A stretch of DNA of 60,000 bases from Bugula neritina (taxonomy: Eukaryota; Bryozoa; Gymnolaemata; Cheilostomatida; Bugulidae), in NCBI GenBank assembly GCA_964035545.1, contig OZ037765.1, positions 12,954,698 to 13,014,697 of the forward strand, in the 5' to 3' direction. A model generated the notes under the pieces. The model was not told the origin of the DNA, did no database searches, and saw nothing but the letters and a program-made list of their open reading frames with translations. This document shows, one piece after another, positions 10,265 to 20,340 of the stretch. The position numbers were made by a program, and so were the translations under genes. Within the stretch, counting starts at the first letter, position 1. Every line of letters begins with the position of its first letter.

Positions 10265-10785
10265 CACATAATGTTAAAGCTACTATGATTTATTAATTAT
10301 CATTTAACTTTTACTATCTAATTTCAAGTTCTTAACTCTTAAAATTATTAAGCGTTAAAGACTTGAAGTTGAATGATAATCTTAATAATGTTAATCACGT
10401 AATACCTAATGATTATCATCCTTAAGTGATTATCATTATCAATATGATTATGGTTATAATTGATATTATTAATACTATGTTTCAGTTAGTGATGACTGAT
10501 CACAGATAAGCATCACTGTATCACTATCAATATGACTTAGACTGGGAGTGAGTAGTACCACTATCAGAAATTTTTTATGGGTCATCTTTGAACTTTAAAG
10601 ACAATAAAACTGTATGGAACTATAAACATGAAGTGTAGGTGATGTATAAAATAATGAAACAACAGTACTAGAAAGGAATAAAGTAAAATGTGTGGATTTA
10701 AAGTATAGCTAAAGTATTTAAAGTGCAATAGGCATCATCAATAAACAAAGCTTATGTATTAAAATTGATTCAAGTAAAATTAAGA
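10265..10785. other. AT-rich, cryptically simple non-coding DNA
   Basis: Runs of attat, gattatcat and aatact motifs occur without an exact repeat unit at about 10270-10500. No gene was seen. Confidence 0.4.
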
Positions 10786-10789
10786 GCTA

Positions 10790-11735
10790 TGCCTGCACGT
10801 TGATGTTAGCGCAGATCTTTTATTTAAGGTGCATAGGCTGGGTTTACATATAATATAAATTTTTTTTAAAATACATAGCTTGCAACGCTTTGAGTTTGGG
10901 TTATACCTTGGTGCATGGCTAATGATCTTTCATTTGATCTTATAGTTGGTGCCTTTGTTTTTCAAGTACCACATGTGCTTGCTCAACTATGTAGCTTTTT
11001 GTATCTTTTGTGTTGAAAAGAGCTGGTATGATTGTACGGGCAATTTAAAGTCACTTTCACATAATCCGATATATGTGTTGGAGCTGCTTGGTGATGTTAT
11101 GGTGGCCTGGTAGATGATTTTTGAAAGGATGCATTTGCCATTCAATGGGCAGTTTAATTTCTTTTTGCAGTTGCAGGTTCTCTTGGTGTTACTGCTGGTT
11201 GTTAGAGAGCTTGTTGTTTGGCTAGCCAATTTTCTTTTGTTCTCCCTGTTAATTTTGCACATTATGGTGGGCATGCAAGAATAGCTCGGTTTTAGGGTAT
11301 TTCTATTGATGATTTTTCTTAGGAGGTGCTTTGGGTGAAACACTTTGGCTATTATGTTGAGGAATTGTCTTCCCATGTTGTTTGCAACGTCTTTGCTGTA
11401 TAGTGGATTGAACCATATAATAATCCTCCTTCTAAGTTTTTTTACGCTGTGTCGGTTGCTTCTCATATTGAAATGTAAAATGGTACCCACTCTTTTCCAG
11501 AGTGTTCTGGTAGCTGTGTGCTTCACTATTGAAGTTCTCTTTATTAGATGAGAGCATAGGGAGTCTTTGGTTAATGGATTTTGAGATGTTTTTAATGATA
11601 GAGGGGGGGTGGTTGCTGTTACGATAAATTTAGATAGGGGTGTTGCCAGGTTTATTGAATGGTTTGTGAGTTGCATCAACGAGATTGAGGGTGATATCTA
11701 AGAAGTTGATGATCTTCTTGTCGGCTTCGATAGAT
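10790..11735 (-). pseudogene. Penelope-like element: RT tail and GIY-YIG endonuclease
   Basis: The sequence enters at a segment like the last RT motif (INFLDITLNL), then HPPSIIKNIPKSIN-like residues in shifting frames. It continues in frame 10987-11679 with RRIIIWFNPLYSKDVANN, RNTLKPSYSCMP, a CNCKKKLNCPLNGKC cysteine cluster, YQATIT and TYIGL. Downstream it reads SKHMWYLKNK, SKRCKLC and a terminal CRHSS stop at 10790. This order (RT, linker, CCxxC cluster, GIY-YIG) defines endonuclease-bearing Penelope-like elements. The RT fingers and palm are missing through 5' truncation. Frameshifts and a stop break the frame. It interrupts the protease of the Gypsy remnant on its right. Confidence 0.8.
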
Positions 11736-12828
11736 ATTGGCTTTATTCAATGTAGGTTTATCAAGCAATAAATCATAACTCTTTTTTGATAATACTGTTG
11801 CGTCTGCACCAGTGTCTACTTTAAACTGCACATTAAAGCCGTTAATTGGAATGTCTACATACCATGGCTTACCATTGTCACGTATGTTAGTTACCACATT
11901 CAGATAGAGGACATCTGTTGATAGTCTATCTCCATCGTTGACTAGTTCTGATGCGCTCTTTTGTTGTGCCATCTTACGGGTCTTGCAGACTTTGGAAAAG
12001 TGATTCTGCTTCTTGCAATAATTGCACTGCTTGCTATATGCAGGGCACTGTTTACGCCTATGACTGAAACCACAGTTATTGCAGTTGTCTGCATGGTGAT
12101 GGTTAGGTGTTAGTGTATTATTACTACTAGAACTAGTGTTATGCTGGTAACCGCTTTGGCCTCTTACTTCTCGAATGTGTGAGTGTCTCTGCTGTCTGCT
12201 GTGATGTGATGGTGTGGTAATACTAGTTGGTTACGTTATCGAAATGATATTGCATCAACCTGCACTTGCTTGGCAATTTCTTGTTTTGTCTCCTCATGTT
12301 GTCGTGATATTGATTTTGCCAAAGCAGGTCTAAATCATCTTACAGTTGCAGCTTGGTTAAGAGCTCTTTATCGATCAAACCAACTACTAGCCTATCCTTT
12401 ATGGTATTGTTTTTCTCTGTACCAAATTCACAGTGCTCACTTAATCAATAGAGTTCTCTTATAAAAGTTTCAATAGACTCTTCAGGTTTCTGTGTCCTTG
12501 TATGGAACATGCTACGTAAATGAATGACATTTTTCTATGGTGTGAAGTATGCTAAGAATTTCTTACTCACTATGTCAAACTTAGAATTCTGATCTTCCTG
12601 CTTAAATGTAAATGTCTCATACAGCTGCTCAGCATCCCCTCCCATAGTATACAGAAAGGTAGCCAGCTGCTTTTCATCACTTTTATCTGTCAGCCCACTA
12701 GCCATTCTGTACAGTTTGAACCGTTTTGGCCATTCAGAGAACTGTGATGGCGTTGAAAAGTCTAATTCCGCTGGAGGTCGTAGTTGAGACATGTTTGAAT
12801 TAGATAATGATGGTGGATGGGGTGTCAC
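11736..12828 (-). pseudogene. Second broken Gypsy-type element: gag, zinc knuckles, protease start
   Basis: Gag starts at 12828, or at an internal MSQLRPP Met. It is readable leftwards with several stops (near 12535, 12430 and 12345). CxxC/CCHC knuckles lie at about 12010-12085 in the frame ahead of the protease (CNNCGFSHRRKQC, then CNYCKKQNHFSKVC). Protease frame 11676-11972 has the retropepsin motif VDTGADATVL. At about 11735 it breaks into the Penelope-like fragment. The Gag type (AELDFSTPSQFSEWPKRF) differs from the Gypsy at 5.7 kb, so this is a different family. No pol was found beyond the break. Confidence 0.7.
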
Positions 12829-13200
12829 AAAATCACAATATGTGGATTAATCCTCTAAGTTAGTTTGTTAGTAGAAAACACTGCTGCCATCATGTTGAAT
12901 TATTTTACAGGAATAGAAGTTTTATTTGGTTCGCTACAAAACTCATGTTAACATACCTCCGAAGTATGATGGTGATAATAGTAATAAGGTACTGCAACAC
13001 AAGTCTATTTCACTAATAACTGTTTTCCTTTTTCTCCGTTTGGCTGCTGACTGCTTGCTGCCACTCTTTCAACTCCAATTTCTTCTACGCTGCTTTCTTG
13101 TGGCATATTGCCATCTATACTACTACAAAATAGATTGTGTTAATTTTTGATTAAATAATGTGCAAACTCATTTTTTATAATAAAATAATTTTATAGCCCA
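12829..13200. other. Unassigned DNA upstream of the second Gypsy gag
   Basis: It should contain the leader and 5' LTR of the element at 11.7-12.8 kb, but no convincing TG..CA pair or PBS was found. Nothing else was recognised. Confidence 0.2.
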
Positions 13201-13204
13201 AATA

Positions 13205-13393
13205 TTACACAAACCTTTCTGCATTACTTTGATTGTTAATGATGTTGAATAATTGAAAAAAGGGGTCTTCTTGGTGTGTCTTTGGACTGGAGCCACTAGA
13301 CAAGATTAGGTGGTCTTGTCTCAATTTCATGTAGTGGTCCCTCAAATTGCGATCCTTCGTAGCACATGTTATATCTAAAAAATTAAAATACAA
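13205..13393 (-). other. Possible isolated exon, unrecognised
   Basis: A minus-strand open stretch of about 60 residues includes KDRNLRDHYMKLRQDH, faintly like the helix of MADF/Myb-like domains. It follows an AG-like acceptor (TTTTTTAG) at about 13378. There is no clear partner exon, and transposon origin is possible. Confidence 0.2.
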
Positions 13394-13929
13394 ATCATAA
13401 ATATTGTGAATGACCTAAGCATGCAAATATCAAACTGTTGTAAAGATAGGTTAACATGTTATCTGCAATAGCCCAAGGTTATTTTTTAGGCAACACCAAT
13501 ATTTAGTCAGCTACAAATAATACTGTAAAACCTTTCTTCTGGCCCAACTTACTCCACATCAGAGGTAAGTTGGGTCACCATCAAAAACAAATGGGGAAAG
13601 TTAGGTTGCTATTCATTGCTATAGTATCTAACATATTGGTAAAATAAATTCAGTTTAATAATGTTTGTTAGGTCTTAGGAATGATTAACTGCATTTTAGT
13701 TTGAAAAAAAACATACAAAGTTTGTGACATATGCCCAGTTATCATCTCAGTTAGTGAGATTATTTCAGTTCGAACTCTATGAATGAACAAAAAAGAAGTA
13801 AACCAAATCTGTTTGGGACTGTTATTTTTATTTAATAAAAACATCAAAATAATTAACACAACTCAAAGCCCATGCCATCTAGTTAGTTGCCAAAACTAAC
13901 ACAGCCTGGAGTTTGAACAGTTGTTCCAG

Positions 13930-14410
13930 TTAAGACAGGTATTCCACTGCAGATATGTCTGGCTGTAGTAGCTTAAAGAATGTGCCTCGTGGATCTTCTT
14001 GTGAAAGTCCCCTCCAATCTCCTTCATCCTTGCCAACCACTATTCTGGCATAACCTACAGTAGAACGTTTTCCTTCATATTTTTCCACCGAAAACGCCCC
14101 TTCTACTACTACATTTGCCACATCCTTTTCTTTTGCTTCCACCTCAAATGGCAAATTGCTGTCTGTCTCTAGCGGAACTATACCGTTCTGCTCATCTTCA
14201 CAGCTGGATTCTGGCTCTTTTGTATTGGCCCGCTCAGGTTGTTCCTTTCCGTTGTTCAACTTGTCTGCTCATTCTAGTTCGATTCTTTCTTTCTCTGGTG
14301 TGTCTGTCAGTATAGCGGTCTTGACTCGCTTTCTTCTGGATGCCCCATCTTTGCGTGAAGCAGCTTTGGGCAGGGGAAGAATATTCCGAAGGGTAAAGCT
14401 GATCTTTGTT
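13930..14410 (-). pseudogene. C-terminal fragment of a pogo/Tigger-like transposase-derived protein
   Basis: Read on the minus strand, the segment near 14400-14290 gives LPKAASRK, an RRKRVK basic run and ILTDTPEKERIELE. This is the signature that follows the DDE domain in Tigger/pogo-type proteins. After a stop, frame 13930-14259 continues with VGYARIVVGKDEGDWRG and TFFKLLQPDISAV, similar to the C-terminal module of those proteins. The DDE catalytic domain itself was not found. Function is probably lost. Confidence 0.45.
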
Positions 14411-14787
14411 TCAATAATTTCATGAGCATGCAGTCATTGCAACCTAATTTGTTCTTTTTGCATTTGACTGCTGGTACAAAGTAGACATTAGAAACTTTTT
14501 TCTGTAAGCACGCCAAGTGACTTCCAATTAAACTCTGAGTGTTTTCGGTCAATTTTTTTTCTGCGAGGCAGCAGTATATCGACAAAGCTTCACGAACATT
14601 TCTGTAATAGGAACATTGGTATGAAATTTACAAACTCGATCAGCTTTCAGTAGTTGCTTGTATAAAGGAAAGAGGAACTGTGCTAAATGTTTGGATGTTT
14701 TCTTCAGTGCCATGAACTGAATATAATATTTGCCTCGTAGAGGTTTTATTTCTTTTTCGGCTTTTCTCAACTTAAATGTCTATGCAA
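14391..14787 (-). repeat. Tandem coding-like unit, copy 1 of 3 (best preserved)
   Basis: The minus strand is nearly open: frame 14770-14549 (with GKYYIQFMALKKTSKHLAQF and CKFHTNVPITEMFVKLCRY) and frame 14585-14307 overlap by one shift. Two more copies of the same unit of about 390 bp lie at 15451 and 15959 in the same orientation. The family is not recognised. The conserved amino-acid pattern across copies suggests descent from a real protein-coding exon. Confidence 0.55.
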
Positions 14788-15009
14788 TAAAAAATGTGTA
14801 TATTATAGCTAAAGTAGCAAAGCCAAATTGTTGGATACTGTAGCAGTATTGGTAAAATGGTATGGGTTTTGTTACTGACGTGTTTTATTCAAAGGTAGAA
14901 AAATGTGCATGTGTTCGTAAAAACCCAAAGATAATAATTGATGATATATAATATTAAATAGGATAGTATTTAACTTACATATTTTAACCCACTTGGAAGA
15001 TACCTTACC

Positions 15010-15195
15010 TTACCTATCCCTTGGTAGGACGACTGTTGGGGCACCACTGTTGATCTTGGCAACCAGCTCTCTCCATCCCTTTCTGTTCCCTGTCCTCAAG
15101 TTGTCCCTCAGTGTCTTTCCGGTCCACTCTTTTATGTTGTCCTCCCATCACTTTCTCTGCTTGCCTCTCCTTCTTCCTCCTTGTAGGATAAGGTC
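15010..15195 (-). pseudogene. LINE ORF2 3' end with (GGTAA)n tail
   Basis: The minus strand encodes WEDNIKEWTGKTLRDN, then RKGWRELVAKINSGAPTV, and stops at 15010-15012. This is a C-terminal ending known from a group of LINE reverse transcriptases. One in-frame TGA lies just upstream. The stop is followed by GGTAAGGTAAGGTA, a pentameric tail like those that end non-LTR elements. Only about 60 codons survive. Confidence 0.6.
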
Positions 15196-15450
15196 TTCAA
15201 AAACAAGTCTAATAAAAAATATGTAGAGTAGAATATGTTCGAGCTGTTGCTACTGAATAAAAAAAGAATTTAACAACAGTATTAGAGAGGCAAACAATAG
15301 AAAAGCTATAGTGGTGGCAAAACAGCTAATCGCACTAAAAGAATTAAAAAAAGAGAACAGAGCTTATTTGCAATGCTAATGCAGATCTGAAGAGCTCAGC
15401 GAAACGTAGTTGGCCGTATAAAAATTTACTTTCGAGCAGCATCCTAATGG

Positions 15451-15840
15451 GGGTAAAGCCAATCTTTATTGCAATAATGTTATCGGTGTGCAGTCACTGC
15501 AACATATTTCTTTTTGTATTTGTCTGCTGGTACAAAATATTCATTTAGGGTTTATCTTTATGAAAAGAAGCCAAGTTACTTCAGCTGAAAATTCTGTGTT
15601 TTCGATCCATCATTTTTTTGTAAAGAAGCAACATATCGACAACACTCTACAAACATTTCTGTAGTAGGAATATTAGTATAAAATTTGCACATTTGATCTG
15701 TTTTCAATAGTTTCCTGTATAGAGGAGAAAAGAACTGTGCTAAATGTTAAGATGTTTTTCTCAGTGCCATGAGCTGATCATACTATTTGCCTTGCAGGCA
15801 TTTTTTACTGCTTTTTTGAAATTTGATGGCCAAGCATTTA
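15451..15840 (-). repeat. Tandem coding-like unit, copy 2 of 3
   Basis: It aligns by eye along its whole length with 14391-14787. Shared coding blocks are QLMALRKTS, HLAQFFSPLYRKLLKTDQ and CKFYTNIPTTEMFVECCRY. Stops and shifts make it non-functional. It lies about 660 bp beyond copy 1, with the LINE scrap at 15.0 kb in between. Confidence 0.55.
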
Positions 15841-15958
15841 AAAATGTATCGAAGATAACTAAATTACCAAATCCAAATGGTTTCATACTAAACGTATTTT
15901 CTGCAAATTTAGTGAAATGCAGTGACAATATAAAATCTTTTGAGTGACACCTAAAGAG

Positions 15959-16352
15959 GTAAAGCCCGTCCTAATGTCAATAATGTCATGAGTATGCAGT
16001 CGTTGACATGATTTTTTTTACACTTGACTGCTGGTACAAAGTGGACATTATAAATATTTTTCTGAAATCAGGCCAAATGGCTTCTAATGAAAATTCTCAG
16101 TGCTTTCGGTCAATTTTTTTTTTCTACGAAGCATCAGCATTTCGGCAAAGCTCTACAGACATTTCTGTAGTAGAAACATTGATATGAAATTTACACATGC
16201 GATCGGTTTTCACTGGTTGTTTGTATTAATGAAAAAGGAACTGTTCTAAATGTTCAGATGTTTTCTTCAGTGTCATGAACTGAACATAATATTTGCCTTG
16301 TAAAAGTTATATTACTTTTTCAGCCTTTCTTAGCTTCAATGTCAAAGCATTT
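15959..16352 (-). repeat. Tandem coding-like unit, copy 3 of 3
   Basis: It aligns with copies 1 and 2. Shared blocks are GKYYVQFMTLKKTSEHLEQF, CKFHINVSTTEMSVELCR and YNVHFVPAVKCKKN. It contains stops. It lies about 120 bp beyond copy 2. Confidence 0.55.
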
Positions 16353-16612
16353 ACGTTTTCATTGCCGGTCATGTCCGTAATATATAATAACTTATTCTTG
16401 TCATATTGTTGTCCAAGCTGTTGCTGATGACAACACCACTGGTTCTGCTCATGATGCCTCTGTCTGCCTCAGGTCACCTTTAATTAATTTCTTCAGCGGA
16501 AAACTCCCGAACCGGGATATTGAATGAGATGGTTACACCATACCACTGCAAATCTTACACGATCCTGCTTGTCCATTGTTTACAATGGTTTGCAGATTTT
16601 TACTGACAAGAA

Positions 16613-16882
16613 CTAACTCCAACTTGAGTTTCTGCAAAATTTGCGGTTTGGATGCAAAGTAACTAAGTTATCATATTTTTTAAGTTGACGGTTTATTGAA
16701 ATTCCATTTCTAAAAAGCTCGAGTTTAGTAGTCACTTCTGTCAGGTCGTCTGCCTGTTTTGCTTTTTTGGTGGGTGGCTCGTCTTTTAGAAGCCTCCATT
16801 CTCTGCATATTTTTTGAGATTGTGCATTACCGTTTCCCAATCGGTATTCCTTAAACAGCAGCAAAAGCAGTGCCACCATCAT
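16613..16882 (-). other. Unrecognised 89-codon open frame
   Basis: It encodes KICREWRLLKDEPPTKKAKQ, a possible nuclear localisation signal (TKKAK), followed by a polar tail. It has the same strand as the tandem units and could belong to the same decayed gene or transposon. No domain was recognised. Confidence 0.25.
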
Positions 16883-16979
16883 TGAATTGTCAAACAGTAC
16901 AGTTCCAACCTAGGCTTCTGCACAAGTTGCACCTTAGGGCAAAGTATCCAAATTATTCTGTGAACTGATTCATTATTTC

Positions 16980-18230
16980 GCATACCCCCCCCCCCAAGCA
17001 ATCCGAAGGCAGAAAATAGGCTCTAAGAGTTTTAAAAACTAGTTTTATTTGTCCTAGTGGAAATCGTGGGAGACTCTGTGAGTTACCATTACTACTACCA
17101 GTAATCGTCGTGTGAGAATTATCACATCGCCTATGATACATATTCTTATAATTTCCTATTCTCCAAGTGCTTGCTTTCATGCTTTCGCACTTACCTACAT
17201 TATTCAAGTTTTTCAACATCTGGGCCATAGGATTGAGCATTAATCAAAGCACTATGAGACTTAGAGTCTTCATCTCCTGAAACTTATACAAACCGTGCTC
17301 CTCTTTTTTAACTGATTATTCAAAAATTAAACCATACCTACCGGCTTCATACCACCAGCTGAACCTTCATGATTTTTTCGCAAATTTATGCTCTAGTGGT
17401 ATATTATCTTCATGACTGGCACATGTAAAACAATAACTAGAGATAACTTCAGTATCTAGTATCTACCACTTTAACTGGCTTTTCTGTTAAGTGGGTAGTA
17501 ACAGTAGCTACTCTATTCTTACTACTTAAGCCCCTATGCTGCCAGGCACCATCTCAGGATACTGTTCTATCACTACTAATATACTAGCAGCTTCCTTGGC
17601 GGCCTGGTCTATTGACTTTTTTGCTAACTCCCTTGTAACTTTACCATATGTCGCTCCATATCTTTGGCCCATTCACTAAAAGTTACAGTTGAAGACAAAC
17701 CTAAATAAACAGAAATAGTTGCAGCAGTACTCGTATGCCCACCTGCCAAGGTTGTACTAAAAGCTAGCTGAATATGCAAAGTAAACCTATGACCTATATC
17801 ACGGTCACTCATTACACTACTCTCAATAAGAACACCACAAACAGAACAAGTAAAATCAAAGTTGGTACAAATCCACCATCGCATTTTACAGTAATTCGCA
17901 AGGACATAACAGAGTCATGTTTACGACCAATAATACCAGATGACAACCTACCCATAACTTCTGAAATTAATTTAGCCTGCTCTGTAACACTGGCTGAGAT
18001 TTTGTAGAATTAAATCAAAAATTTAAAGTTCTTAACTAAGCAGAGATGGCAGTTGCTGCATGAGTAGTACCAGTAAGTGTAGCATCACTAGTCGAAAAAA
18101 TGGAAGCAGCCAGAAGTGCATGTTGATGTTCAGGTGCGACAGATTGGAGCTCAAATTGAAAATCTATAGTATGAGCTGAAGAGCTTGCACACGCATTTTT
18201 GTGTGCAGTACAGCTAGTCATATTAGTGTT
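16980..18230 (-). pseudogene. Mutator-like transposase-domain remnant
   Basis: Read leftwards in shifting frames, it shows a CxxC near 17840 (FTCSVCG), a RFTLHIQLAFSTTLAGG region and VYLGLSS (frame 17624-17884). It then shows SSYCFTCASHEDN (about 17430), NHEGSAGGMKPVGMV (about 17370-17330) and GDEDSKSHSALINAQSYGPD (about 17275-17215). The last three blocks match the order C..C / GS-GGM-P-GM / GDGDSK of the Mutator-like transposase domain common in invertebrate genomes. Multiple stops and shifts make it dead. A run of ten or more C lies at about 16987-16996, inside its 3' part. Confidence 0.55.
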
Positions 18231-18239
18231 ACTAATGGT

Positions 18240-18959
18240 AGTAGTGGAAATACTAGTGATAATCTTTATGGTGGCCTAGTAGTTGTCCTAGGTATAGTTG
18301 AAGTTGTGCTTTAATAGTATTAGTAGTGGTATCAAGTGCTTATGGGTCAGCTTTTCTGTTTTGATTTTCTAAAAACTGCGGTTTTTCATCTTATGCATGC
18401 ATACTGTGTTAGTATACCTGCTGCTATGTTAGAGGCCTAATGTCAAAATAAGTAAAGGACGACACCTTGCAATATAAACTGTCAATAAATATAAACTCCA
18501 ATATGTCTCCTCTTGATTTTTACTGGTTATAGAAGATTTAGATATAAAGGATTGATAATAAATTATCAAATTGTTTTAGCAGGTTGGATTAACGCACATA
18601 GTCTCTTTGTTTCGATGAACAAAATTTTTTTATCACAAATCACAGAACAAGTACAACCAATAAACCGGTCGAATTGATGGCTGATATCCACCTTGCTCCT
18701 ACAATAATTACCATCAATGACCCTACCCATCATGCCCTCATCATGAACTGTTGCTAGGTGTTTTGCATTAAATGCATTCTGGCACAAAAACTGTCCATTC
18801 TCCTCTTTTGTATATCCCCAAGTATCTGTATCGGAGATGCTGTAATTTGGGTTATTCTATTTCTCCTGTCAGATCTAAATAGATTTACTTGGCTGCTTGG
18901 TGCTGTAAGTGACTGCTCTGCAGTTAAGTTATCGTATCCAGAAGTTACTGAGTGATCCA
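18240..18959. other. Unassigned DNA
   Basis: Two overlapping minus frames (18566-18787 and 18754-18960) look coding-like in places but match nothing recognised. They may be upstream parts of the Mutator-like element. Confidence 0.2.
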
Positions 18960-20340
18960 CACCTTGAGATTATCTACATCCGCTGCTGGGCATTCCGAGT
19001 AGCTGACACAGCGTCACAGCATGAAGAGCTGTTTGACTCGCTGCATCTGCCGCCTGCGGCGGACCTTTTCATGGGGGTAGCGAGGTGGCTGGGGTATTGC
19101 GATGGAGGGTCTCTTTTTTCTCGGAGCAGGAGCTACTATTCCGGAGGCTGAGGCTACTAATCTGGAGGCCGGGGCTGCAGCAGTCGTCTCTGTTTCACCA
19201 TCAAACCGGGCCAGCACGACCTGTGATGGCTAAGTGACTGTTGCTGGCTGAATGACAGCTCTGGGCTCAGTGTCAGTGCTGTCCTGGAGGGGCCTACACA
19301 CGAAGAATCTCAGGGCGAGAGATGCCTGGAACTTCGGGAAGGTAGCCTCGGCAACCACAATTGTTCTGTCCGTATCGCAGCAAGCTATGCGCTGGTGGCG
19401 CAAAATATAGTCTCGCTAGTAGGAAAACATTGGTGAAGTGCTACGGGGCGTGAACCCTTAACTGCCGGGTTGTGGAGAATTTTCTCCCATACTGGCAGCA
19501 TCTTAGAGTGCACGGCTCACCGCACGTTTCTTCGACCTGGAGGTGGGTCTCCAGAGTCGCCCAATGCTGTCTGGAAGTTAGAATCAAGGGTAGCGCCTCA
19601 TCATTCGGCCTTTCATTTCCTCTGCCTCTCAGGATAATCTTTTCTTCCCCCTTGGCACAGCTGTAGGTCCACAGGTTCTGATACAGGCTTTTTCATGACG
19701 GCAGGAGGTCGTTCACTGAGCTGAGGAGAACCCCTTGAGCTGGTAACAGCCTGGCTAGGGTTCTGGGGGAGAGTCGATATGACTCGGCCCAGCCTCATCA
19801 CATTCCACTTCCACTCCTGTAACTGGCAGTAGAGGCTGTAACTGGCCAATCGTACTGGTGCCGGAATTTGGCATCTGCTTATAAGGGGCTTTACAATGAA
19901 TGGGTAACCCAGGTGCAACCTGGAGAGTCACCAACCCCACCTTGTAGTAGAGCAGGTGGTTCCTTCCCAAGATCCATCTGGAATTCCCCATCACCAAAAA
20001 TTTAGCTCTCATGCTGGTAGACCAGTAAAAAGTTATCAAAAAAATGGACTAGATCTAGTTCTATAGAAATACCTGGCTGATTTTTCTTGGCAGTTTCGTC
20101 GGTTATTTATTCCATTTTTGTTGTAGCAGCAATGACACGTCTGTTTGCTACAGAGCTTGAAGTAGAAATGACGGAATCGCATGTGACAAATTCAAATTTG
20201 ACGACCTTTCGGTCACGTGTCCGGTCACTGGTTTTACCCATCTTTGGGGTGACGACTCCAGCCATCGAAGCCCCTCCGATTTTCGGCACGTGTTCTCAGC
20301 TGTTTTATAGCTATTTCCTGGACTTTTGGGGATAATTTTG
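18960..20340 (-). other. GC-rich block with retroelement-like coding remnants
   Basis: Base composition rises sharply here relative to both sides. On the minus strand three pieces are visible. One is a segment with retropepsin-flap-like KFLVMGNSRWILGRN (frame 19755-20039). The second is a C2H2-like zinc finger near 19550-19480 (CxYGRKFSTTRQLRVHAP). The third is a basic Pro-rich tail (frame 19014-19217). Frames are broken. The pieces suggest a decayed Gypsy-like element of a different, GC-rich family, but the order is not canonical and the assignment is weak. Confidence 0.3.
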
